DNA of 64,000 bases from Paenibacillus sp. OV219 (GCF_900110075.1 NZ_FOCJ01000001.1:930001-994000); one strand, 5' to 3'. Positions 51,875-59,108 are shown, counted from the first letter of the stretch. The notes: generated by a model from the sequence alone, not told the origin. Numbers and translations are program-made.

Positions 51875-52408
51875 ATGAACAGATTTATTAGATCGCTTTT
51901 TAGCCTGGACACGCTCATCAAACCAGCAAATGGGATTATAGCATCGGTTGGTGCAGCAATCTCGCCAATAATTAGCCGAGCAACAGAGAGCGGGAAGTTC
52001 TGGGCGTTCGCATTGTTCTTTGCAATCGTCATTGCAGATTGGATCGCCGGTACTGCCGCGGCGAAGAAAACAGAGACGTATCGGAGTGAGTACGGACAAA
52101 CGGGAGCTTTGCGAACTGTTTTCCTGTTGTTTATACCGTTTATCGGCATGCTGTTGGACAAGGTTGCATCCTCCACATTTGGAGTAAGTCAACCGGGTGT
52201 TGCCTTTTACGGTCTCACGTTCATGCTCGCGTACCACAGCTGGGAGAGTATGACGGCAAATACGTTTAGAGCAGGCTGGGGGCGGTGGATTCCGAAGAAG
52301 GTACTCAATTTTGTATCGTCTGAAATCAAGGCAAAGGGACAAAGGGCTTTAAATATGATGGAAACTTCGAGAGGAGAGGTTAAGGATGCAGGCAAAACAA
52401 GCAAGTGA
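51875..52408 (+). CDS. Phage holin
   Basis: This 177-residue protein fits the holin_4_1 (toxin secretion/phage lysis holin) family, with three or more membrane segments: SVGAAISPIISRATESG, FWAFALFFAIVIADWIAGTA and TVFLLFIPFIGMLLDKVAS. Its family motif DWIAGTAAAKKTETYRS is clear. It makes membrane holes for lysis. The ATG at 51875 follows GGGGAGAGGG. It overlaps the endolysin gene by 23 bases. Confidence 0.86.
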   Translation: MNRFIRSLFSLDTLIKPANGIIASVGAAISPIISRATESGKFWAFALFFAIVIADWIAGTAAAKKTETYRSEYGQTGALRTVFLLFIPFIGMLLDKVASSTFGVSQPGVAFYGLTFMLAYHSWESMTANTFRAGWGRWIPKKVLNFVSSEIKAKGQRALNMMETSRGEVKDAGKTSK

Positions 52409-53309
52409 CATTAAGGTGATTGACGTATCCAAATGGCAAGACAAGATTGATTGGAAGGTAGTTAAGGTTAATGGTGTACAAGGCGTGTTTATTAAGGCAA
52501 CTGAAGGAGCGAGCAGAGTAGACCTCAAGCTTTCCTCACATGCCGAAGGCGCGCAGCGCGTCGGAATGCCGTATGGCCTTTATCATTACGCTCATCCTAA
52601 TCTTAACGATCCACTTAAAGAGGCGGCATGCTTCGTAGCTACCGTAAAGCTGTACAAGCCTGTGTTCCCGCATGTGCTGGATGTTGAAGGTGAAGAGATG
52701 GCGAAAAAGGTCGGTGCGGAGAAGCTAACGGCTTGGTGTGTAGCGTGGTTGCAGGAGGTAGAACGCCTTACAGGTCATCCGGCGATGATTTACACAGGCG
52801 CGAGCTTTGCGCGGTCCTATCTTGGCAAGAAACTTGCCAAATGGCCGCTTTGGGTGGCTCATTACGGAGTAGAGCAACCCATGAGCAACAGTACGTGGCA
52901 GCAGTGGGCAGTATTCCAGTACACCGATATCGGACACATTGATGGCATCAGCGGAAATGTTGATACAGATGCGATGGAGCGAGTCTTTTACGACAAATAT
53001 GTTCATCCGAATGTGCCGCAACCATTAGGTGAGGACAATATCCCGGTGATTGTCAATGATAACCTGGTAGCTTACGGTCGCGTTATTGACGGTCATGTGT
53101 ACTTACCGTTACGTCCGCTGGGCGATGCACTCGGTGCAAAAGTACATTGGGACGCATCAGCTGCTACAGCGTATCTCAACGGCAAGGCTGTTGGTGGTTT
53201 CAAGCTACGCGAGGGAAGAACGTATATCGGCGTCAGAGTTGCAGCCGTGATGCTTGGCGGGAATGTAGCCTGGGACGGTCAGACAAAGAAAGTATATTTT
53301 AATAAGTGA
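52386..53309 (+). CDS. Endolysin: GH25 muramidase with copper-amine-oxidase-like domain
   Basis: This 307-residue protein cuts peptidoglycan for release. Residues 8-200 are a GH25 lysozyme: VIDVSKWQDKIDW with the first catalytic Asp, then HVLDVEGEEMAK with the Asp-x-Glu pair. Residues 218-307 are a copper-amine-oxidase-like wall domain (GHVYLPLRPLGDALGAKVHW, RTYIGVRVAAVMLGGNVAWD) typical of Paenibacillus wall proteins. GAGAGGTTAAGG precedes the ATG. A decayed copy of the C-terminus lies at 53973. Confidence 0.92.
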   Translation: MQAKQASDIKVIDVSKWQDKIDWKVVKVNGVQGVFIKATEGASRVDLKLSSHAEGAQRVGMPYGLYHYAHPNLNDPLKEAACFVATVKLYKPVFPHVLDVEGEEMAKKVGAEKLTAWCVAWLQEVERLTGHPAMIYTGASFARSYLGKKLAKWPLWVAHYGVEQPMSNSTWQQWAVFQYTDIGHIDGISGNVDTDAMERVFYDKYVHPNVPQPLGEDNIPVIVNDNLVAYGRVIDGHVYLPLRPLGDALGAKVHWDASAATAYLNGKAVGGFKLREGRTYIGVRVAAVMLGGNVAWDGQTKKVYFNK

Positions 53310-53329
53310 TTGTTCCAGTGTGTTGGCAG

Positions 53330-53377
53330 CTCTGCTCAAATCTCCAAGCGCTTGGGGATTTGAGCAGGGCTTTTTTA
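53330..53377 (+). terminator. Terminator of the lysis genes
   Basis: CTGCTCAAATC and GATTTGAGCAG pair over a CCAAG/CTTGG inner stem and precede TTTTTT. A degraded copy is at 54425-54470. Confidence 0.9.
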
Positions 53378-53552
53378 TATTCATTCAGTCTCTACTGAAA
53401 GGGCAGCGTTTTCGTCATGAATGATTACTACTGACAGGAAGTGTTTGTACCAAGAAGGAAGGACAGCTAGCTAAGCGGATTGAATCATTCCTAGTCTTTG
53501 AAAGGGAGATCGTATATCATTAAGCAGATACATTTGAAGAGGTTGTGAGAAT

Positions 53553-53966
53553 TTGAAACCAAAACTCGGCAAGTCTTTACAGAAAGCCAATAATTGTTTG
53601 CATAATGCGAGTACCCTATATAATAGTATGAAATTCAAAGAAAATCTCAGTATGGATGAAATCGTGCAAACATGCTCATTTGTAGGTATGGAATACATTC
53701 ATGGCATTGGACATTTGTTTGTCACGGATTATAACCCAAATCCCAAAATGACTGAGTATGACTATTCGTTCATGTACAACATTAATGAATATGATACAAA
53801 GATGGCGTTTGAGGCTGTACGAGGATATATCTCATGTCGATCCCTTATTGGAACTCCTACTGTCAACCATACCTATGCGGTTAAAATACTCCAACATTGT
53901 TGTTTAATATTAAGGGATAAATTGGATTCGCTTATTAAGTTGGAAGTCTCAGAATCGCTTAAGTGA
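53553..53966 (+). CDS. Accessory gene inserted beside the endolysin
   Basis: This 137-residue protein is of unknown function (LQKANNCLHNASTLYNSMKF, then GIGHLFVTDYNPNPKMTEYD and HTYAVKILQHCCLILRDKL). A TTG at 53553 with GAGG about 11 bases upstream is the likely start. It lies between the intact endolysin and a broken copy of the endolysin end, so it probably entered or arose with that duplication. It is AT-rich compared with the late genes. Confidence 0.5.
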   Translation: MKPKLGKSLQKANNCLHNASTLYNSMKFKENLSMDEIVQTCSFVGMEYIHGIGHLFVTDYNPNPKMTEYDYSFMYNINEYDTKMAFEAVRGYISCRSLIGTPTVNHTYAVKILQHCCLILRDKLDSLIKLEVSESLK

Positions 53967-53972
53967 TCTGAG

Positions 53973-54112
53973 GCGACGCCATATGTAAACGGAAGAGGTG
54001 TTTCAAGCTATAAAATGATTAGCGGGAAGACATACATCGGAGTTCGATTTGCCACCGTACTTCTTGGCGGCAAGGTGTCATGGAATGGTCAGTGAAGAAG
54101 GTTTATCTAATA
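53973..54112 (+). pseudogene. Decayed copy of the endolysin C-terminus
   Basis: Translation gives ATPYVNGRGVSSYKM and KTYIGVRFATVLLGGKVSWN, parallel to ATAYLNGKAVGGFKL and RTYIGVRVAAVMLGGNVAWD of the endolysin. After WNGQ a two-base loss brings a stop. It is a remnant of a tandem duplication or of an exchanged lysis module. Confidence 0.8.
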
Positions 54113-54134
54113 AAATAAAAACTGTCAGCTCTGT

Positions 54135-54299
54135 TCAGAACCGCTTCTTTCGTTTTAGCTTCTGATAAACGGAAATATATTTATCCAATTCTCGGCTTAC
54201 TATTAATACGTTTTCATGCGTAAGACACCCGCAAATAAGTACTTGCCTATTCATTTCAATTTGCAATAAATAAATTCTTTCTTCTAAAAAATTCTCCAT
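54135..54299 (-). CDS. Spo0E-like sporulation phosphatase
   Basis: This 54-residue protein has the hallmark of the Spo0E family: IVSRELDKYISVYQKLK, matching the S-x-ELD-x-x-I-x-x-Y core of aspartyl phosphatases that remove phosphate from Spo0A~P and delay sporulation. The N-terminal helix (LEERIYLLQIEMNRQVLICG) fits the two-helix fold. GAGGA lies about 10 bases before the ATG. It is encoded alone on the minus strand among prophage cargo. Loss or gain of sporulation control by the lysogen is inferred. Confidence 0.75.
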   Translation of the reverse strand: MENFLEERIYLLQIEMNRQVLICGCLTHENVLIVSRELDKYISVYQKLKRKKRF

Positions 54300-54424
54300 A
54301 CACTACCGTCCTCAAAGAGAGTATGATTATTATTTACTGATGATTACTATGTATGTCGTAGGACCTTAATAATCTGATATTAGATTCCAATGACATTTCG
54401 GTCCAGTTAAATAATGTAAAAAAC

Positions 54425-54470
54425 ATGCTCATAGTCCCAAATGCTTGGGGATTTCGGCAGGGCTTCTTAA
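54425..54470 (+). repeat. Degraded copy of the lysis terminator
   Basis: The bases TGCTTGGGGATTT and GCAGGGCTT match the endolysin terminator at 53345-53372; the left arm is diverged. With the pseudogene at 53973 it marks the right part of the duplicated lysis end. Confidence 0.6.
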
Positions 54471-54826
54471 TAATTCAACCAATCAATTTCTTCGGCAAGA
54501 ACAGCTCTCTCAATCAAGTTCATGTCGAACCATTCCCCGTCTAATTTAAACCGGCGCAGCTGCTGGTCCACTCGCTCCACGACGCCTTCTAGGATAATCT
54601 CTTCAAATGGATCGAACAACTTCACGCGGATCAAAACATTGTGCTGCATCGAAGCTCCAAACGCCGCAGAGATGTCGTCCCATGCTGCATCATCAACTAT
54701 TCGTTGATCCCGGCGCCGAAGATCGCGGTTGTGCTCGTTTAGCGTTCGCTTATGTTCAGGTAGCATCATCCTACTGTCCTCCCAAAGCCAGTTTCCTCCG
54801 GTAGTTAATTTTTTTGTATCTCCCAT
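54467..54826 (-). CDS. YolD-like protein
   Basis: This 119-residue protein fits the YolD family (WLWEDSRMMLPEHKRTLNEH, then FDPFEEIILEGVVERVDQ). In Bacillus yolD genes often accompany UvrX/UmuC-type polymerases in prophages. No such polymerase is present here. GGAGGG precedes the ATG. A LexA box and a SigA-like promoter lie directly upstream, so the gene is probably induced by DNA damage. Confidence 0.8.
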   Translation of the reverse strand: MGDTKKLTTGGNWLWEDSRMMLPEHKRTLNEHNRDLRRRDQRIVDDAAWDDISAAFGASMQHNVLIRVKLFDPFEEIILEGVVERVDQQLRRFKLDGEWFDMNLIERAVLAEEIDWLNY

Positions 54827-54844
54827 ATAAAACCCTCCAATACA

Positions 54845-54858
54845 AGAACATGTGTTCC
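54845..54858 (-). promoter_or_regulatory. LexA (SOS) box upstream of the yolD-like gene
   Basis: AGAACATGTGTTCC holds GAAC-ATGT-GTTC, matching the Gram-positive GAACRNRYGTTC consensus. On the minus strand TATAAT (54861-54866) lies just upstream with a TTGAAA-like -35 at 18 bases. Confidence 0.78.
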
Positions 54859-54869
54859 TAATTATAGAT

Positions 54870-55323
54870 TATTTCTGATTAGAATTTCAATACGAGATTC
54901 ACGCTTGATACAGCGATTGATTTATACACATCTACCCATTCATCTACCGACATAAAAAATCTTACCGAACCTTACTGGCGTTTACAGGCTAAATTACAGC
55001 ATATGAAACCATACAGAACCTAAAAAAACCGGGATAAAACGCACTCGTAATGCGTAGGTCCGGGTTCAATTCCCTACATTGGACTAACGGGCACGCTAGT
55101 TCAATAACCAGCGACAGTCTAGGACTTTATTTTTCCGGTCTAAGGCAGCGGCTGGTTTTATAATGGAGTCAGTCTAAACTGAATATTTAAGGTCTTATAA
55201 ATAAAACTTTTTTTGATGAAAGATTTTGCTTGATGTGGTTTCTAGGTAGTAGGAAACGGAAATAAGGCGGTTGAGACATTGATTGAATGGGATGTTACGG
55301 TGGATTTACAAGTGGTATAGAAA
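54870..55323. other. Non-coding stretch
   Basis: About 450 bases without a supported ORF. It holds the tRNA-like remnant at 55039-55080. Otherwise only short AT-rich frames are seen. Confidence 0.5.
55039..55080 (+). pseudogene. tRNA remnant (Thr-CGT-like 3' half)
   Basis: ACGCA-CTCGTAA-TGCGT forms a perfect anticodon arm with anticodon CGT. AGGTC and a weak T-arm (GGG-TTCAATT-CCC) follow. The acceptor 5' strand and D-arm are missing, so it is not a working tRNA. Confidence 0.5.
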
Positions 55324-55758
55324 CTAACTTAATTTTTTTATAATAACAGACGTGTTTACGTTTGTTTGTGTACCCCCAGCCAAAGTCTGAAGGGTAACTG
55401 CGGCAGCTGAACTATGATTTCGCAGAGTAAGAACATCACCGGCAGCTAGAGTGATTATAGCTTGCCCGTTGTTTTGCTGAGTGCCGGCACCTGAACCGTA
55501 AACGGTTCCTGTAACCTGAGTACCATTTTTAAATAGTGCAAACTGATTGGGCTCTACACCTGATATGAAAAAAGTAATCTCATAATTGCCGGGATTGGTA
55601 ACCCCAATCTGAGAGCTTCCGAGAACATGCGTAATTCCAGGAGTAAGAATACCATTCGTATCAAAAGTAACATCAGCCTCGACAGGGACCGTTTGGGCAC
55701 TTACATTAAAAATAAATCCGGAAACAATCGGGGGACCGATAGGTAATATAATCGCCAT
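55324..55758 (-). CDS. BclA C-terminal-domain-like spore-surface protein
   Basis: This 144-residue protein is a stand-alone trimeric jelly-roll like the head of exosporium BclA, without collagen repeats. Landmarks are PPIVSGFIFNVSAQTVPVEA, NPGNYEITFFISGVEPNQFA, IITLAAGDVLTLRNHSSAA and SVIIKKLS. GGAAGTGAG precedes the ATG. It lies inside the prophage, third in a minus-strand group with two DUF4183-like genes. It could decorate the spore surface of the lysogen or belong to the virion; the former is favoured by the neighbours. Confidence 0.72.
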   Translation of the reverse strand: MAIILPIGPPIVSGFIFNVSAQTVPVEADVTFDTNGILTPGITHVLGSSQIGVTNPGNYEITFFISGVEPNQFALFKNGTQVTGTVYGSGAGTQQNNGQAIITLAAGDVLTLRNHSSAAAVTLQTLAGGTQTNVNTSVIIKKLS

Positions 55759-55840
55759 TCATACTCACTTCCTTAATGTTTGTATATTTTAGTAGTTATG
55801 TACGCAAACAACATACTCTGACGGTCATTTAAAATGAAGT

Positions 55841-55872
55841 GCCGACAATCCTAAATGATTAGAATTGTCGGT
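55841..55872 (-). terminator. Hairpin after the small DUF4183-like gene
   Basis: CCGACAAT and ATTGTCGG pair around a 14-base loop, directly after the stop of the gene at 55888 in the leftward direction. The T-run is poor. Confidence 0.5.
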
Positions 55873-55887
55873 ATTCCATCAATCAGA

Positions 55888-56169
55888 TTAGGTTACGATT
55901 ATTTCAATGATTATTGGGACCGCAGGATCGAGTGTATCACCATCAGGAATAGTAATCGCAGTCGTTGTAAGCGTTGAAGTATCTCCTTCTTGAATCTGTG
56001 CATTAATATAAAGGTTGTAGTACGTTGGAATCGGAAATGCAGTAGCAGGTACACCAGTATCATTGGTGGTGGCTGTAGCAAGAATATTATATGCAGCGCC
56101 GACACCTGTTCCATCTCCCGCTGTAGCACTAAATCGTCTAGCAGCAACAAAGGGTTTGATTATAGCCAT
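55888..56169 (-). CDS. DUF4183-like spore-surface protein
   Basis: This 93-residue protein fits the DUF4183 pattern: AIIKPFVAARRFSATAGDGT, then IPTYYNLYINAQIQEGD and a C-terminal PAVPIIIEIIV. Such proteins are common in Bacillus and Paenibacillus and are often found with exosporium genes. The ATG at 56169 follows AAGGGGGGTGATC. A perfect SigK-type -10 (CATAAACTA) lies about 25 bases upstream, pointing to expression in the mother cell. Confidence 0.7.
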   Translation of the reverse strand: MAIIKPFVAARRFSATAGDGTGVGAAYNILATATTNDTGVPATAFPIPTYYNLYINAQIQEGDTSTLTTTAITIPDGDTLDPAVPIIIEIIVT

Positions 56170-56192
56170 TTGATCACCCCCCTTCACTCTGA

Positions 56193-56201
56193 TAGTTTAT
56201 G
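56193..56201 (-). promoter_or_regulatory. SigK-like -10 element
   Basis: CATAAACTA on the minus strand matches CATANNNTA. No clear -35 AC at 16-17 bases is seen, so this is partial support. Confidence 0.45.
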
Positions 56202-56258
56202 CTCTTGATAGAAAAAGGGGAGGGCTAATCAAATGAGAGAATGAATACTTTTCAATAA

Positions 56259-56894
56259 TTATACATTTTTTAGGATTAATTGAACCGACAATCTAACTAT
56301 TTCAAGTATAATTGGGGTACCTGCATATACAATTTCATTTTCGTGTGAAATGGTCAAGTCACTTGGACTTACCCTATAAGAGCCGCCAACTTGCATAATC
56401 CCGTTGATGTAGAGATTCGCATAACTATTTTGATCAAGGTCTGTGAAACCAGCAATTGATTCATCATTATCGTTTGTGAATTGGATTGCGGGAATATCTG
56501 CCGGTAGAGCAATATCAGAGCTTGCAATATAAAAATACCTTTTTGCAATTAGCATGCTGTTGACATAGGGGATGATGGTGGATCCCGTTGGCCCTGGAGG
56601 CCCCGGATTTCCTTGTGCTCCTTGCTGAGCGATTATATTAATTTGTGGCAGTGGACTTGTTACATGAATAATCTTATTTCTGAATTTTTTACGTTTTGTT
56701 TTTCTTTTCAGGCAACAAGCAATGTTTTTTTTCTTTGTACAACCTTTTCTTTGAGGGGTACAAGAGCTCCACAATTTCAGTTCGAATTCAGATGTTCTAC
56801 GAATATCCCCCTTTTTGATGATACAGTCTTTTCTAAGTAATGGTTTCATTCTTACTGGAGTCATTTGATTTATATTATTGACATGATCACACAT
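56259..56894 (-). CDS. DUF4183-like protein with short collagen motif
   Basis: This 211-residue protein has a basic Cys-containing N-terminal part (SCTPQRKGCTKKKNIACCLK). A short collagen-like link (QGAQGNPGPPGPTGS) and a C-terminal DUF4183-like domain follow (LIAKRYFYIASSDIALPADI, NLYINGIMQVGGSYRVS, GTPIILEIVRLSV). The layout is that of a spore coat or exosporium protein. The ATG at 56894 follows GGGAGGTG by 11 bases; TTG at 56897 and GTG at 56906 are alternatives. A SigK-like -10 lies about 100 bases upstream. It lies within the prophage. Confidence 0.7.
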   Translation of the reverse strand: MCDHVNNINQMTPVRMKPLLRKDCIIKKGDIRRTSEFELKLWSSCTPQRKGCTKKKNIACCLKRKTKRKKFRNKIIHVTSPLPQINIIAQQGAQGNPGPPGPTGSTIIPYVNSMLIAKRYFYIASSDIALPADIPAIQFTNDNDESIAGFTDLDQNSYANLYINGIMQVGGSYRVSPSDLTISHENEIVYAGTPIILEIVRLSVQLILKNV

Positions 56895-56991
56895 CAAGCT
56901 AAACACCTCCCTTACAAGTCATAGGATGACAATGATGGCCATCAGGGAATCCAACTTATATTACAGTATTTCCCACGTCGTAAGTACCCTT

Positions 56992-57000
56992 TAAGTTATG
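56992..57000 (-). promoter_or_regulatory. SigK-like -10 element
   Basis: CATAACTTA on the minus strand matches CATANNNTA; an AC dinucleotide lies 15 bases upstream, close to the SigK -35. It would drive the gene starting at 56894. Confidence 0.45.
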
Positions 57001-57042
57001 TAATGGTTCTATAAAGTGCTTGGATATTTGACAGGGAGGCAA

Positions 57043-57126
57043 ATGATCACCCCCAATTGTCATGAAGGCATAACTGCAAGAGATTGTCCATTTTACTTAT
57101 ATTGCAAACGGCATGCGGAAAGCTAG
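57043..57126 (+). CDS. Possible 27-residue peptide with three Cys
   Basis: AGGGAGG lies 4 bases before an ATG that opens a 27-codon frame with CHEGITARDCPFYLYC. The Cys spacing hints at metal binding or a disulfide. Too short to be sure. Confidence 0.35.
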   Translation: MITPNCHEGITARDCPFYLYCKRHAES

Positions 57127-57153
57127 AGAATGTTAAAACTGCTGGAGGCGGAA

Positions 57154-57282
57154 ATGGTCAATCGAGAACTTAAGATTCTTTTGGTAACGAATATCTTATT
57201 TGCTTTGTTTATTCTTGGTTGGTACAAACTACACTTAAAATATCAAAATGATGTTTTGGACGGAAAGAAATCGTCACCATAA
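57154..57282 (+). CDS. Possible 42-residue single-span membrane peptide
   Basis: TGGAGG lies 5 bases before the ATG. The product has one hydrophobic helix (ILLVTNILFALFILGWYKL) and a charged tail. It is AT-rich and lies among prophage cargo. An in-frame ATG at 57130 is possible. Small membrane peptides of this sort can be toxins or regulators; no function is assigned. Confidence 0.4.
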   Translation: MVNRELKILLVTNILFALFILGWYKLHLKYQNDVLDGKKSSP

Positions 57283-57339
57283 AACTTGAATGTGCGGATG
57301 GATGTAAGACAATAAAACAACACCATTACAGAAAACATT

Positions 57340-57567
57340 GTGACTTATGAGAATGTTAATGAACTAAGGATATTTGAAATAGATTATAGTGCAATGTTTT
57401 TCATGCACCTTTCGCTCGAAGATGGGACACAAATGAAATTCGTGGTAAACGTTGCTAACGAAGATGGACGTACCGCCTTACTCGTCGATACAGCGGATAG
57501 CGGGCAAGGCTACGAAATACCCAAAGATCAGGCAACTGAGCTAAGAAAGATTATTTATAAAGGCTAA
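57340..57567 (+). CDS. Small hypothetical prophage protein
   Basis: This 75-residue protein (RIFEIDYSAMFFMHLSLEDG, then GRTALLVDTADSGQGYEIPK) looks like a compact alpha-beta domain. The GTG start at 57340 lacks a clear ribosome binding site. A strong terminator follows 45 bases later. It is the last gene before the right prophage end. Confidence 0.5.
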   Translation: MTYENVNELRIFEIDYSAMFFMHLSLEDGTQMKFVVNVANEDGRTALLVDTADSGQGYEIPKDQATELRKIIYKG

Positions 57568-57612
57568 TCATGGTAAGTCTTAGTTAAGCTAACGGAGAAC
57601 TTTTGCAAATCG

Positions 57613-57652
57613 AAGAACAGGCTGCTAATCATCGGCAGCCTGTTCTTGTTTC
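57613..57652 (+). terminator. Rho-independent terminator at the prophage right end
   Basis: AAGAACAGGCTGC and GCAGCCTGTTCTT pair around a 9-base loop, followed by a T-rich stretch. Confidence 0.87.
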
Positions 57653-57736
57653 TCTGCATCTTATCAGCATATAATTAAGAGTAATGTTACTAAAGGAGCA
57701 TTAAAAGTAAAGCAAATACTCAAAAATTGAACGTGG

Positions 57737-57756
57737 AGAGTCACATGAAAAGTCAC
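57737..57756 (+). other. Right arm-type integrase sites (paired)
   Basis: GAAAAGTCAC at 57747-57756 repeats the left arm site in the same orientation; GAGAGTCAC at 57736-57744 is a degenerate partner with the same 12-base offset. Confidence 0.6.
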
Positions 57757-57874
57757 GAATCCTGCGAAATGAATCGGTTTAAATTGAATGCTTTCTAAGT
57801 AAAATGAGTGAAAAAACGAGTGATTATCAGCAAAATCGAACTTGTAAAAGTATAAATGAAAACATTAAAAAGAT

Positions 57875-57897
57875 GTCTAATATAGTCAAAGGTTTCA
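57875..57897. other. attR core (23-bp direct repeat)
   Basis: Exact copy of the attL core. It lies 37 bases before the DUF309 start codon and carries the TAATAT -10 copy now left next to that gene. Confidence 0.92.
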
Positions 57898-57934
57898 GAT
57901 TTCATTCTCTTTTTTCGGAAAGCGAGGGATAACG

Positions 57935-58468
57935 GTGGAGAAGAACTATCCGGAGGCGTACGAAGCGTATCTCTATGAATTTCATGCAACTAGAGATTAC
58001 TTCGAATGCCATGAGATTCTAGAAGAATATTGGAAGTCACTTCCCGGAGATCCGCTAAGTGAAACGTGGGTCGGACTCATTCAGCTGGCCGTTAGCTCGT
58101 ATCATCATAGAAGGAACAATTTCCGCGGCGCACTGCTCATGATGCGTCAATCTGGGCAGCGACTCACAGCGACTAGGCTTGATGAGCTTGGACTTCATGG
58201 CGAAGCCGTTTGCGCGCTTATAATGATGAGGATTACTGCAATTGAAGCTGGAGAGCCGTTTGTGGATATCAATTTACCTATAATAGATGAAGCGCTTCTT
58301 GCGAGATGCTTGCAAAAGGCTGAGCGTGAAGGAGATCAATGGGCAGCTCTCAGCCGGGAAGCGGAAGACCTTATTCATCGCCATACGCTTCGCGACCGCA
58401 GTGATGTGATTGCAGCACGAGCGGAGGCAGCAAGCCGAAGAAGGCAGCAACCACCCCCAACACAATAA
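57935..58468 (+). CDS. DUF309 protein
   Basis: This 177-residue protein has the DUF309 signature EFHATRDYFECHEILEEYWK near residue 15, with WVGLIQLAVSSYHHRRNN after it. The family is common in Bacilli and has no established function. The GTG start at 57935 has GAGGGA 5 bases upstream. The prophage lies directly upstream and has replaced its -35 region. Confidence 0.85.
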   Translation: MEKNYPEAYEAYLYEFHATRDYFECHEILEEYWKSLPGDPLSETWVGLIQLAVSSYHHRRNNFRGALLMMRQSGQRLTATRLDELGLHGEAVCALIMMRITAIEAGEPFVDINLPIIDEALLARCLQKAEREGDQWAALSREAEDLIHRHTLRDRSDVIAARAEAASRRRQQPPPTQ

Positions 58469-58520
58469 TAAAAGCTTAGCTCCATGAAGAGGGAATCCTC
58501 TTGAGAAGCTAAGCTTTTTT
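58469..58520. terminator. Terminator between DUF309 and carbonic anhydrase genes
   Basis: AAAAGCTTAGCT and AGCTAAGCTTTT pair over an inner GAGG/CCTC hairpin; T-runs on both strands suit two converging genes. Confidence 0.85.
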
Positions 58521-58529
58521 AAATGCGAG

Positions 58530-59108
58530 TTATTTCGTTTCTGCCGCTGCTTCGTAACCGTCCACGATCAGATCGAGCTTGCCGGTTTCTGGATCAATAA
58601 TGAGGCCATGTATCGGTGTGTTGACCGGAAGGAGCGGGTGATTCTTAATGATGCCGACGCTTCGCTCAACGCTGTCCTGTACGTTATCGAAGCCAGTCAG
58701 CCAGCGCTCAAGGTGCATGCCGGAGTTCGTCAGCGTACGAATCGTTTCATCCGTTACGCCACCTTCGTACATATGCTGAATGACCACGTCAGGATTGAGG
58801 CCAGTCATGCCGCAGCCATGGTGGCCGATGACGACAACTTCCTCAGCGCCGAGCTCATAAACAGCGATCAGAATGCTTCGCATAATGTTGCCGAACGGCT
58901 GTGTCACGATTGCGCCGGCATTCTTAATGATCTTGGCATCGCCGTTCTTCAAATTAAGTGCCTTAGGCAGCAGCTCGATCAGGCGCGTGTCCATACAAGT
59001 GACGATAACCATTTTCTTCTCAGGGAAACGACTCGTGATGTATTTCTCATACTCACGGTTCTCTACAAACTGTTCATTGTACTCCATTATCTCTTTAATG
59101 TTGTTCAC
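58530..59108 (-). CDS. Beta-class carbonic anhydrase
   Basis: This 192-residue enzyme converts CO2 and water to bicarbonate. Zinc ligands are visible: Cys and Asp-Arg in VTCMDTRLIELLP near residue 38, and His-x-x-Cys in VIGHHGCGM near residue 95. The length fits a compact Firmicute beta-carbonic anhydrase. A GTG start at 59108 follows GAGGAGGAAC. It is a single gene on the minus strand. Confidence 0.92.
   Translation of the reverse strand: MNNIKEIMEYNEQFVENREYEKYITSRFPEKKMVIVTCMDTRLIELLPKALNLKNGDAKIIKNAGAIVTQPFGNIMRSILIAVYELGAEEVVVIGHHGCGMTGLNPDVVIQHMYEGGVTDETIRTLTNSGMHLERWLTGFDNVQDSVERSVGIIKNHPLLPVNTPIHGLIIDPETGKLDLIVDGYEAAAETK

Larger units (their letters stand above)
16843..57897. mobile_element. 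Prophage of an HK97-like, cos-type siphovirus (about 41 kb)
   Basis: The element lies between exact 23-bp repeats. It has an integrase at its left end, a divergent lysogeny switch, replication genes, a complete head-tail-lysis operon in the usual HK97-like order, and cargo genes at the right end. All structural genes appear intact, so it could be inducible. Its host target is an intergenic spot between a minus-strand gene (16350-16781) and the DUF309 gene (57935). Cargo includes a Spo0E-like protein, a YolD-like protein, a Cse60-like protein and spore-surface-type proteins. Confidence 0.93.
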
